A stretch of DNA of 64,000 bases from Chondrosia reniformis (Eukaryota > Porifera > Demospongiae > Chondrillida > Chondrillidae). Of the stretch, positions 23,101 through 34,600 are shown one piece after another; within the stretch, counting starts at the first letter, position 1, and each line of letters begins with the position of its first letter. Below the pieces are notes generated by a model, which searched no databases, had not been told where the DNA came from, and saw nothing but the letters and a program-made list of their open reading frames with translations. The stretch is from positions 5,256,899-5,320,898 of the forward strand of contig OX359202.1 of the NCBI GenBank assembly GCA_947172415.1. The letters are read 5' to 3'. The translations under genes and the position numbers were made by a program.

Positions 23101-26100
23101 CCAATTTTAATATGATAGTGGCAAAACAATTGTAGCAACTTGTCCTTATGGTTTTAAGGTATATAGTATTGTATGTATGTACATGCTAACAGTGTAACAA
23201 ACATAAACATGAGAAACAACAAAATGAACTCACTTGATCAGAGAGATTTAATAATAAATAATTTCCCAATTTTGATAAGCACATTGACATTACAGGATGG
23301 TCCTCTTGAAAACTACAAAAAGCAAGACAATTAATATGTAATAGTTATTACACACTCTGCCCCTAGGTTTTTCTTGCATTTTCGAGGGATAACACAAGCT
23401 TATAGACGTTTACTGAGTTTTTGGCGGGATACACTATTGTGTAACTATAGTAAGAGGCCAAAGTACCTCTTATACTTCAGTTGTGGAATATAATTTGCCT
23501 TGGTTGCCCTAGCAATGGAGTGTATCTATGCATGTACACTGATTGGATGTGCCCATGTGTTCACTTACAGGGGAGTGAATTTTGGTTCGGAAAAATTGTA
23601 GGATCTAACTCGATGGTGAGTGTCTACTGCAATGGCTTCGTTTGTTTTTGGGTGGGCAGCTACAGCCTGTACCCGCACTCCCTCCCAGGTCTCCAACACA
23701 GTGCCATCTGTAGACTGTAGACAACAAAATATACTGTAGACTGTAGACAACAAAATATACTGTAGACTATCTGTAGACCATATGTACGTAGGTAATATAA
23801 TATACCATACATGTACGTATATATATTAATGGTGATTGAGCATATCTCAGCTTCTCCTATATTATACAGTGGTATATTGATTAACCAAATCATCAGCTAT
23901 CCATACACTTTTGAGTATTACGTAATACCAAAATGGCTACTGTTAAAAGGAAGCGAACAGTTATACGTTGATATTTTTGCGAAAGATATGCCAGAGGAGC
24001 TGAGACAACATTACTATCTAAAGAATATGAGGCAGGAAAGTTGACTGTAAGCAATGTCAAGTGTTATGAAGATGAACAGAAAGAGTTTGTTTTGAAATTA
24101 GACAATGTCTGTGTATGTATCTTACAGTGAAAAATTAGGGGACTTTAAGATCTGAAACCAATCTTAAAGTTGTGATGTCTCATCATTACCCCACCCACTC
24201 ATCATTACCCCACCCACTCATCATTACCCCACCCACTCATCATTACCCCTCCCACTCATCATTACCACTTTAAGATCAGCTTCAGATCTTTAAGTCCCCT
24301 ATTTTTCATATTTAGTGATCAGCCACAATTTGGCTATATCCCTTATCTACTGATAAGGAAATCACAAGCTTTTTAGTTTTGGGAGTTTTTATCAGTAGAT
24401 AGCCACTCAAAACTTCCATCATATGCCATACTGATGAGTCCTAATAAGGATGAAACAGCTGTCTATGGCTCAACCATCTCTTTGAGTGGCTAAGGGGAGA
24501 CTCTAGTTCCCATTAAGTGAACTTCAGTTCCACCCATTAGCTCATTGTGCTCCTCAGGGGTAAAATTCAGAGTCAAATTATGAGACATTTTATTTTATGG
24601 CAGTGTCAATCCTGAATTAGTTCATAAAATTCCACTGCACATATTCACACTTCATTTAATACATCACAACTCATAATGAATTAGTGTACACTAACACAAT
24701 CATAGAAATGCCCTTTCAATCCTGCACAGAAAAATCGGTTTCCATTCCTTTGCCAAGCACAACTGGTCAAACTGTCCTCAGAACTCTTGTTAATTCGACA
24801 TTTCAAAGCACCAGTCTGAAGGAGAGAAGAGCAGTAGTGTCAGGATCTATCATTTTAATAACCATTTGCCTTAAGAGGCTAAGATACACTGAAACACTAT
24901 AGCGCAAATAAAGTAAAAATACACATGAAAGATGAATCTTCTAGAAATATGTAATTAGTCACAACATTATACACATACGTAACAGAGCAATTAAATCACC
25001 TCTGTGTCAAAGAGATAAACATATTTCTCATCTTCTTGTCCACATGCTAAGAGCAAGGCATCATTCGGACTCCATGAGAGGCAAGCCACTCCATGTACTG
25101 GGACCTTTATGACATGTAACTTCTTTGGCAGTTCCTATGAATATAGTTTAATTCATCATTATTACTGCGGCCATAGCAAAACAAAAGTAAAACAGCAAAA
25201 CACTTGTGGTTGAGGAAACCGAGGGCTAAATATATGTACGTACATGTATCTAAATATATCTCTACATATGTACTCTGTAACCACAGCCCATAACTTAATA
25301 AAATACATTTTCCTAGTGGAACATATAAAAGTTAAAGTAAAACCACCATAATAAGCCTCTATATATAATAGAGAAACTGAATATAGAAACAATGGGATAT
25401 ATAACTGAAGGCAGCTTTAGAAGGGACAAACCTCAACGTCCCAAATGATGATTTCCCCTCCCTTTGATCCGGAGGCTAGCCTCTTTCCATCATTAGAGAA
25501 CTTGACATACCACACCTTAATGAATGTACAAGCACTGTGATAATGACACCACAACTATTTCAGTATACCAATATCACAAAGAAGGAAGAATGTGAAAAAG
25601 TAGTAGTCACTGAAAAAGGGCCCAGGGCAATGGGATGTAAGTGTACAAGTATGTGAGTGTGTGTGTATTAAGCCAGTGCAATAATGAGCTATCATTATTA
25701 TCACACAGGTTTAATGTGCATCTGATCTTCAGACATGCATACCTCATCTTTATGATCAGACAGTACATGAAGTGTTTCGGAGGGTATTTGATCTCTAACA
25801 GAAATAAGGTGAACAACAACAAACAGGTAAAGAACAAGGTTGGGTTACGTACATACATAGCAAATGACAATCTCAACACATGAACGTTTGTTATTAGGCA
25901 ACGCAAAGACAGGGAAGTACAACCCGAAACCTGACACTAAACACAGTAACTCTGACATGACCAACCTTAGGTCCCTAGGGACTAGCATTCTAGATTATTC
26001 ACAATACTGTATTCAACAGAGTGTTAATCGGCAATCAAGGGCAGTCAAGAGGTCCTAATTAGGGTGCAGAGGACCCAATCAGTATTGGGTGACTGATCTG

Positions 26101-29100
26101 GGAGACCTCACCAGCCAAGCTATTAGGGGATAATATTACCATACCCCATATCTACCTGTATGCAATCTGTAGGAGTTTAAGAGATACCGTTTGACAGAAT
26201 CCTCTGTCAGCAAAGTAAACAGACACCAGACAGAATATAACATCAATTAAATTATTTATTTAATACTAAAAATTAAGATTCAAGGTTTAATAGATAGGTT
26301 AAAACAAATAAAGAAACCCATCTTATATTTCTTAGCTGGTAGATTAGAAGAGACATGAAGATCTGGCTATAAAGAGATTGACTCAAAGAATATAGATTGC
26401 ACAGTCAGTATTTCTGTACTATTGACCCTACATTGTACAGCCAATGGTACGAAAGGAAAATGATATCAAAGAGCGAGATGAACTACAGGGTACAGCCAAT
26501 GGTACGAAAGGAAAATGATATCAAAGAGCGAGATGAACTACAGGGTACAGCCAATGGTACGAAAGGAAAATGATATCAAAGAGCCAGAGGAACTACAGGG
26601 TACAGCCACTGAAGGTCAGTTCAGGGGTACACTCAACATACAGAAAACATACAGAAAACAGGCACTTACACTAATAATGCACCAACGGGGCAGTACACTT
26701 ACTTGCTACACATGTGATTATGAAGCAGCGAATATGTGTTGAGATCGTCTCCCTGACAATGATATAAACACTTTTCTGTCTGGTAGAGAAGTGCCTGGTC
26801 TATTATGGTCTGCAGTCGGTGTGGGGGCAACATAATGGATGCCGGAAGGTAAGCTACAAGAGGACGGAGGATATGGAGTGTAAACAGACATTCTTCAAGC
26901 TAAACTTGAGGTTCACAGTGATAAGGGATTTGGGGACAAGCACAGAAGATCAGTGTTCTAATGTACGTACGTATTAGACCATGAGGTGCCATTTTTTTGG
27001 ACATGTACATACACTCACACATACACACACATGTACGTACACTCACACATGTACACACACCTAATAACTTATCCATCAAGCGGTGTCTGGACCCTCCAGA
27101 GGCTCCAGACCAGTCTGCCTCTCTCTGAAGCTCCACCGGGTCCTTGTACATCATAAGACTAAGCAATGGTAAACAGAATGTCTGTAAGTACACTGTGTCA
27201 GTAAACAAATACTGGCTAACAGTAACCTGCCCCTCCCCCCTCCCCCTCCCTTCCCCTCCCCCCTTCCCCCTTCCCCATTCAGTGGATGCGATGACTTCAT
27301 TTATATCTTAATCATTATAGAGGGCGGTAGTTGTATGTACATAGCTACGTAGTTTGGTATCTATGTATATGTACGTATATAATAGATAATTAAAATCAAT
27401 AATGCCCATTCCAAACCAGTATGTATGTATATACGTATGTACGTATACATAATAATTAAACTTACGAAGACAACTTTCTGAATCGTTCATCTTTACTTGA
27501 ATCAAAGTAGAAGGCTACCTCCCTTCTGAGACACCAAAGAGCTTCCACGTGATGGTTTCCTTCCAACAGCTCCAAATACCTTTCCTCAGCCAATAACTGG
27601 TGCATTACCTACATCATGAAGACAGTCAGAGAGGACCAGAGAAGTACATCACAGAAGTGCTGGGTTCACCTCACACACAATAATAGTCTAAGGTTTTAGA
27701 GTAATTTTACAAGATATTTAAACTAATGGATAAGCTGTCTATTTGAAGTATTGATAGAAACTGAATACATATGCACATAAATATAGCAGTCTCCGGGGTA
27801 AACCCTTTCATCAACATCATTACTTTAGGGGTCACAATTACTCAACAATATTCAACTTGTAAGATACTGTACATCTGACTACATATCATTATTATGAGTC
27901 AATGCGGCCCTGTACTCATACAATTAGATATATTCCCTACCTTTTTGTCTTCAGGAGATTTCATGAGCAACTCCATTTGATCAAGTGTCTGATGTGCCTG
28001 GTAAATGATACCAAAACATGTACATATGTAAGTACATGCCTGTGTGGGTGATTGTGGTGTACATATGTCAATAATTCACAAAAGGTCAAGAAAAAGACAA
28101 AGATTCCCAGGGTCACTGATGAAGGGTGGAATTGCCAGAAACAGCTGTCTGACCCAGGGGAGAAGAAGAAGAAAAAGACAACGCCTGTGTCTTCATCCTA
28201 AGCTCTCACCAGGTTTAGTTCCCTATATGCTTTTTAATTTATCACAGAGCAGGCATAGCATGTAATTATTCATATGTAAGGAGCATGATATATCATACTA
28301 TATTGTAGCCATCTGACAAACCAATAATGATCGCAACAAGCACTCCTTATTCCTTCGTATGTACACATATACAACTGGGACCATTACAACTATTCTCACA
28401 ACACTTATCAAAATAAAAACCTTAGAAGTTTAAAGCATGCAAAACATTTTATTCATAATATATAAAACAGGAATAATGTACTGATTGGGTGCCATTAAGG
28501 GGGTCTTCTTATATGACAGCAGCATTGCTAATTGTAGTTCCTTCACTGTATGTCTGTATAATGATGAGGCTGAAGATCAATGAATATGAGGGGTGCATAG
28601 GAAAGACTGGAGATAAAATAATAATGAAGCAAGCTTTAGAGAAATACTATGAGAATTATTGGCTACCATTGCATACTACACTCTAAGGATTGCAAGGTTT
28701 CACACTCAGTTAAGCGTCTGTTAGTACACAGAGCTAAGTTTCTGCATTACTGGATAATATGGATTTCATTTCACCAAGATTAATAATGAATGAATGTTAC
28801 TGAATCCATTACTTCATTGAGTCATTAATTGATTTGGAATTGTTTCTATAATCATTTTAAAATTTCAAAATTGAATTTTCAAACAACAAACATGCACAAG
28901 CACAACAGAGAGGAGTACCGATGCTAATCAGAAAGTGGTCAGAGTTCTCAAGTGTCTGGTGGACAAGGCTATCACTGTGCCCTTGCTACAGGTGGGACAG
29001 CTAACCAGCCGGGCTTATCAGTAACCTCAACACATTCCTTTACATCCTCCCTAGTTTTGTTTTGAGGGATTAGATAATACAATGGAATCTCTCACTCAGC

Positions 29101-30892
29101 AGTTATTCTCCAACTTAAACTGGGCGTGTGACCTCTTTATAGAATCCTTATTCAGTGCATTTCAATATTAATGGGAACTGGAACAAACATATGTAGTCTC
29201 TATATATGTATGCTAGTAGAAGGGATACTTCTGATCAAGGTGACTGTCAAGGCCATACAAATATTAGTACAGTGTCTGAGAGTGCTTCAAATAAGGTACC
29301 TTATTACTTAAATATAATATGTACATAGCATAGAGAAAATAGGGCTACAGTAGGAATCAAATGTGTATTTATATACTCAAAGATAAACATACGTCTCATT
29401 GCTCTATACACACATATGTACACATAAATACACATACATAAAGACACACAGACTTACTCTATACACACACAAACACACACACTATACACACAGCCACTAC
29501 ACACTATACACACAGGCACTATACACATAGGCACACACTATACACACAGGCACTATACACATAGGCACACACTATACACACAGGCACTATACACAGGCAC
29601 ACACTATACACACAGGTAGTACACACTATACACACAGCCACTACACACTATACACACAGCCACTACACACTATACACACAGGCACTATACACAGGCACAC
29701 ACTATACACACAGGTACTACACACTATACACACAGGCACTATACACACAGCCACTACACACTATACACACAGGCACTATACACACAGCCACTACACACAC
29801 AGGCACTGCATAGACACACGCAACCCATCAAAAACAACAGATACATAATGAATAGGCCATCCCTCGCCCCGGAGTGATACAATGCAGATTATACTGAACT
29901 GTAAGGATGCTTCCCCATAATGTGATGCATGGGTTAGAATGGTCTGTATTGTACCTCTCACTCATAAAGTAGTCTTAATAACATGTCACATTACAGCAAC
30001 TCAAAATTTTGTTAATAAAGCTGAAATAAGGACAATCAATAAAATTGAAAACAGGCTTTAGAATTTTAAAGTAGGAACTAATAATTGATGAATTTAGTTA
30101 TTTGATGACACACACATAGTACATATAAGTATTACTATAATGAATAGACAATCACTGTAATTATAATGTCTGCAACGACCAAGTGACAGAAGTCATTCAT
30201 CTTGGAGAGGAAAACCAAATTCTATTAAATGGCAACCAGTCATTGGGAACAAACTATCATAAATATTGTATGTATTAAACAGGTTTAGAGTAACCTAGTA
30301 ACTATGCATGGAATGCAGACACCTACCTCGTCCCATTTTCCACTAATGACTAGCTGTCTGAACTTGGCAGCTAGGGGATGATCCATGGGACATTCTGCCT
30401 CTTCAGTCAGTGTCTCCACTGTAGACCTAAGTACACACAGAAAATGACATCATTGCTGAGGTCAAATATGGAAAATTTAAGTCAGGCAAAAATGTATACA
30501 CTTCTTGCATCAGCATCAGCTGATTCATATTTCTACATACACCTATATGAAGAAGTTCTCTCTCAGACAAATAAAGAAATAGGCAGCCATTTTCAGGTTT
30601 TAAACCTTCCCAGTTTAGAGGACATAAACATACACAAACTAGTGGGAGCCTATACTAGATAAATGTACATAGCTTACACCAAACCCAGGTCTCTCAAGTG
30701 TTGCCCAATGAGTTTAATGCTCTCGAGTTCTCTCTGGGAATACGTTCTTTTCTTCTTCACTTCGAACAGTGAATGGTTCCCCGAGGAACTCTGAAGTTTC
30801 TGTTTTAGTTTTTCTGTTGGGGAGAGACTGCCACTTTCTTCATCGTTCAAAAACCCGACACCATTTCTTGCGAGCGTACCATTGGTCGACAT
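20161..30892 (-). CDS. WDR26: WDR26, WD40-repeat subunit of the GID/CTLH E3 ligase
   Basis: Thirteen coding exons join in frame to 627 residues (human 661): 30678-30892, 30327-30426, 27941-27997, 27466-27608, 27061-27158, 26703-26853, 25432-25534, 25000-25134, 24696-24815, 23569-23714, 23234-23312, 22107-22236, 20161-20567. The phases agree. A LisH-CTLH region comes first ([15 protein letters not shown], then [18 protein letters not shown] and [19 protein letters not shown]), then WD40 repeats ([72 protein letters not shown]). The C-terminus is a long acidic Ser/Asp/Glu tail absent from the human protein. WDR26 is a scaffold or substrate receptor of the CTLH ubiquitin ligase. The start is set by an in-frame TAG at the upstream exon junction, so ATG 30892 is the first usable codon. 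The exon 25432-25534 acceptor is weak. Confidence 0.93.
20547..20697. repeat. Minisatellite made of the WDR26 last-exon splice acceptor
   Basis: Four to five copies of a unit near AACCATGTTATCTATATAAG follow each other, separated by GTATAGATAT. On the minus strand each full unit reads CTTATATAG followed by ATAACATGGT, which is the acceptor and first codons of the last WDR26 exon (starts 20567). A further single copy lies at about 21054-21076. Confidence 0.85.
21104..21274. mobile_element. Inverted-repeat element, about 170 bp
   Basis: The left arm includes CAGTACTTTTCGGGTCGGTT and GTCCAGACCAGAC; the right arm includes GTCTGGTCTGGACAACC and AAAAAGTACTGT. Arms are about 47 bp with a non-coding centre. 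In the last WDR26 intron. The 104-codon frame across it is an artefact. Confidence 0.7.
21538..21633. mobile_element. ATCTTTGG-family inverted-repeat element
   Basis: Near-perfect 34-bp arms (GAAAGGGTCATCTTTCGACT and AGTCGAAAGATGACCCTTTC) flank a 26-bp centre, ATCTAAAAAAACTGCGTCTC plus a few bases. Flanks contain AATAAGGATTTCTTCTAACT, shared with the other copies at 34277, 36228, 37592, 41999 and 44703. Confidence 0.8.
22526..23010. mobile_element. Possible TTAA-flanked element
   Basis: The left end reads TTAACCCTTTAAGGCCGTCA with GCCACTTTAGTGGC; the right end carries GCCATTAAAGTGGC in inverse order and ends GGGACTTAA. TTAA at both ends and a CCCTTT terminus recall piggyBac-type elements, but the inverted repeats are poor. 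Low confidence. Confidence 0.3.
24127..24309. mobile_element. Inverted-repeat element with internal 19-bp minisatellite
   Basis: The arms contain AATTAGGGGACTTTAAGATC and AGATCTTTAAGTCCCCTAT. The centre holds five copies of CATCATTACCCCACCCACT (24181-24270). In a WDR26 intron, directly before the hammerhead at 24400. Confidence 0.8.
24400..24492 (+). ncRNA. Type I hammerhead ribozyme motif, copy A
   Basis: Elements in order: stem I GCCATA (24425-24430), CTGATGA core (24431-24437), stem II GTCCT-AATA-AGGAT (24438-24451), GAAA, stem III ACAG/CTGT with no loop, cleavage-site C at 24463, and stem I TATGGC (24464-24469). All conserved core bases are present and stem II pairs fully. Stem I is extended by TAGCCACTCAAA (24400-24411) pairing with TTTGAGTGGCTA (24481-24492) across internal loops. 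The loop-less stem III is typical of hammerheads in animal retroelements, which are known to act as dimers. In a WDR26 intron on the strand opposite to the gene. Confidence 0.85.
26426..26608. repeat. 55-bp minisatellite, three copies
   Basis: Three near-identical copies of a unit containing TACAGCCAATGGTACGAAAG and AAAATGATATCAAAGAGCGA, with a fourth partial unit, in a WDR26 intron. Confidence 0.85.
27221..27282. repeat. C-rich (CCCCTCCCC) tract
   Basis: Polypyrimidine C-rich run in a WDR26 intron. The complementary strand has enough G runs to form a G-quadruplex. Confidence 0.8.
28106..28160 (+). ncRNA. Hammerhead ribozyme motif, copy B
   Basis: Stem I GGGTCA (28110-28115) pairs with TGACCC (28150-28155). 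The core CTGATGA is at 28116-28122 and GAAA at 28138-28141, then ACAG/CTGT and the cleavage-site C at 28149. Stem II (AGGGTGGAATTGCCA) pairs poorly next to the core, so activity may be weak. Compare the decayed relatives at 49092 and 53657. Confidence 0.7.
28161..28275 (+). mobile_element. Family B repeat body downstream of hammerhead B
   Basis: AAGCTCTCACCAGGTTTAGT and GGCATAGCATG are shared with copies at 49140, 53707, 55246 (+) and 16592, 17905, 36885 (-). Non-coding; probably one unit with the ribozyme. Confidence 0.65.
28915..29005 (+). other. Exon-like stretch opposite a WDR26 intron
   Basis: A plus-strand frame reads [18 protein letters not shown] and TVPLLQ before a consensus-like donor CAG/GTGGGA, preceded by an AG. 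It resembles a HEAT-type helix but is too short to assign. It may be a captured gene fragment or chance. Confidence 0.2.
29461..29815. repeat. CACTATACACACAGG minisatellite
   Basis: Irregular units CACTATACACACAGGCA, CACTATACACATAGGCA and CACTATACACACAGCCA repeat over about 350 bp in the WDR26 intron between exons 27941-27997 and 30327-30426. Confidence 0.85.
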
Positions 30893-31258
30893 GTCTCTAC
30901 TAGACTCTTCACTACTGTCAAACAAACTTAACTGAGGAGAAGTTCGAGCCCTTTTGGATGGAGGACTGAACCCCCGTTCTCTGTCGCTGTCGCTAGAAGA
31001 GGCCAGCCTTTGAATCTATCAGAGAGATAGAGAACGAATAAGTGATGATAAAACTCTTCAAGGTAATCTTTAGCTCCCGACAACGGTTCTGGCCCAGGTG
31101 GGAGTCGGTATACGTGTTATTAGTATCTCCGTCCCCCTGTTTGTGTAGACACTTGTTTTATATACTAAATGTCAGCATATTAACAAAATGGCTATTATAA
31201 AAAAAAGTGCAGCGGGGATAACGACCCGACCCCGAGTCGTCAAGAGATAATACTTACA
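30893..31258 (-). promoter_or_regulatory. WDR26 5' UTR and upstream intron
   Basis: The first coding exon extends 5' to 31015 (acceptor CTGATAG). A likely non-coding first exon ends at 31258 with a GTAAGT donor. The junction places TAG in frame upstream of ATG 30892. Sequence from 31259 to 31692 should hold this first exon, the WDR26 promoter and the 3' UTR of KNTC1. Confidence 0.5.
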
Positions 31259-31692
31259 GACTATATCCTTTGGCTGACTGACGCCCGATATCAACGAGAA
31301 ATCTCCAAACAAATCGACAAATGGAACAGTGCGAAAAGGTCCTATTTAGAAGTGAAACTCACGTACGTGTACGTCTGTAGTTTTATATAGACTCAACGTT
31401 TCTCAGTTGTCCGGTTCCTAGTGGTGATGGTGCTATGGCCTCCTTAATTTTCAGAGAAACACAAAATGGGTGGTAGATGATGAAGTTGGTCACCGTGTTT
31501 ACCTTCATTCATACCTAAGAACGCTGTGGTTTCATCAACAACTTCCGATACGTACGTACTTCACTTAATACAGGAAATATTATAAATTTTTGTACATCTA
31601 CGTTTACGTTATTACTATTGTAGGTTCAGTTCATCACATTCTTCCAATTCTTTGAAAAGAGTGTTATAGATCTATATACGGTAGAGAGAACG

Positions 31693-34600
31693 TTATAGTG
31701 AAGTATGCAAGCACTTGAATATGATAAGAGTTGCTTTGTTTGAGAGCTTATGTGAATACATAAAAGACGGGACCTGGCGACAACTGGGTAGACTGGTAAG
31801 TTCTTCCTTGACAACTCTCTTCTCAGCTTCATCCATTCCTTTGCATATTTTCTATAGTTGAGAATAACAAAGTTGTTTTTAAGATCCATTGCAGAAAAGA
31901 CAAGTAAATAAGTACATTCTAGAGACAGCCCTAGACAAAACAACTCACTTTAAGAAACAACAGCCTCTCCTTGCCTGTAATAAAGTAAACACAGCCAAGA
32001 GCTAATGCTTTCATGCCCAAGTGATGATAAGACTTTACAAAGAAAGCCATGTCCAATGATAATAGGAAAGGGCACCTACAAAGAATAAGACAAGATTTTA
32101 CCTTTATACTCTCACAGCTCACACGTCACTTGGCTAGGAATTTCCTTTTAATTCAAAAGGCAAACCCAGTCACTAAAACCTTACTCTAGTAAGAGAAAAA
32201 AAATTTCAGTTAGTGATGCTTCGGTGTCTTCAGTGAATGGAAGAGAGACATCCTTCAAAGGTTGCATTAGAACACAATTCCAGGCATCAGGAAGACTGGG
32301 CATCTAGGCAAGTATAATGAGGAAGCAGATTAACACATCTTGAAGACCTCTTAGGGCTTGCTTTCATGCTGAGGCTTCCTAGCTCATAACCTGTTTAACA
32401 GTCTTCTAACTGTTCCTCTAAATGGGCACAAACTAATAAAGAATGTCTGACTAGAATGAAATCTTACCTTCAGGGCATCAGGAGCAGTTTTCATAAGTGC
32501 AACCACGCAACGCCTCAGAATTTTGACCTGCTTTAGTTCCATGAGGCTGGCAAGCAAATACTCCCAAAGAACTTGATCAAATATCTTATGGAAAAGCATC
32601 ATGTCCACAACCAGATCCAGAACCTGACACACAGTACATGAAACACCATTCCATTAATATTAAACATATCAGCAATACTGTACATACGTATATTGCACAC
32701 TGGAAATGTCAACATGTACGTATATATACGTTGAGTAATTGCAACACTATGTAGATTTAATGACCCGTACCGATGTCTTCTGTAGGAAACTGCTAAAGAG
32801 GCTCAAGATATACATACTTACTCATTACAGATAACAAACAAAAACTCTATCACTTTATAAGTACATACGTATATGTGATATATGAAGTTTATTGAGCAAC
32901 AGCAACATTAAATCTTTGGAATAGAACGTTTCAACCCGTAGGTCTTCATCAGCAATATGAAAAAAGTGAGGAAAGTAATATATCAATAAACTTCATATAT
33001 CATCATGATCGCGACAAATAAGCCCTATCACTTCTACGTATATGTACGTATACATTCAATATTCATAGTAGTCATACACAATAGTCTATTATTTCTTGTC
33101 GACATACTGTAATCCTAATATACCATAAGTTGAATAAGTGACTTCATTTCAATTATTATTGAAAGCATTTATTTTGCACTACAAATCAAACTGTTTACTA
33201 GCCAAAAAACAAGCATTTCAATAATTCATTAGTGCAAGTGAAACTCTGTTTGAATATGGGACAAGAAACAGTTGGCATGTATGCCTTTTTCTATATCAGC
33301 AATATACTGTACATACATTGCACACTGTATACCACTACTCTGTTATGGTCATACTAGGGATGCAGCAGTGAGATTGGTACATAATGGTATGTCTTGGGGT
33401 ATGTTAAATACCTTATGTAAACTAAATACCTCAAGTTTACATAGTGCAATTAGTTGTGGTTGAATAACAGGAATAGCAAAGCCCTTGCTACCTATCCTAG
33501 ACACCCACCCTTGCTTCCTTCTTGTGGTTCTTAAGTAGTCCCTTGACAAAAGCCTTTTTATCGCAGGATATGTAAGTCTTTGGATCAGTGTAAATATTTA
33601 AACTATCCAATTTGGCCACAAACTGTAACACCTGGTGATAATTCCTGAGTAACAAGAAGAGATACATTACTGTAACATATAATTAAGGTGTTAATATATT
33701 ATGACCTACGTATATCCTGTTTCCATATTAATTTTCAGCAAAACTAAACATATATTGAGTGGAAGTTAGATAATAAAATCTGTAAAGTATACATATCTGT
33801 ATATGTACATCAAGGTTTCTATAGGGAAGGAGTGAGCACTTGCCCCACCCCCTTGAAGAAGTTAAATTGTCAATGTTTATAGTAAATATTGAACTAGGTT
33901 GCCCTTCAAAATATAAACATTTTGCCCCTCCTCTCTGTGATATTTTAAAAAAATAAATTGCGCATATATATATAGAATCGAAAAAATCAAGAAAATGAAG
34001 AGTGGCAGTAACTAATCCAGATGCTATAGTAACATAACAGCTGAGAACACTTAGGCTTGCATACATTATTTCCTGGACATCCCTTTTGGAAACTTCCTGA
34101 ATCACATCTGAGGGAACACAATGAAGCAGCACCTTCAAACCCATCACCTGAGATTTGTAAGGGAAAGTCCCTGAAGGTCTCTATGGTGTAAATGGACAAA
34201 AAAGGTTTATCACGTACGTAATGTAACAAAATGAAGAGAGTTAAATGATAGGGATTTCCTCTAATGGTGCCAAACTTATCTTTGAGATGGTACATCTTTA
34301 GTCTTTTGAACATTTAGAGACAACTGAAGACCCCCAGGGTTAAAACATCTGAAACCCACCTGTGTCCAGGGTTACATAGAGTGTAGGGGTTGATTTTGCA
34401 GCCCTGGTCCCAAGTTCTGCATGCAGCCCTGGTGTCTTTAGATGCTCAAAAGACTAAAGATGAACCATCTGAAAGACAATTACTGATTACCTAAATATTA
34501 GATTTCAAAAATTTAAGAGATTCCTTAATGGGTTACAATTTCAGTGACCCACTTACGTAGACACCCTTAAATTAGAATATCATCCAAGTTAGTGCAAATG

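Noticed and set aside
31430-31560. Plus-strand frame between WDR26 and KNTC1
   Set aside because: A short frame with VVDDEVGHRVYLHSYLRTLW looks protein-like, but it has no start, no convincing splice partners and no recognised family.
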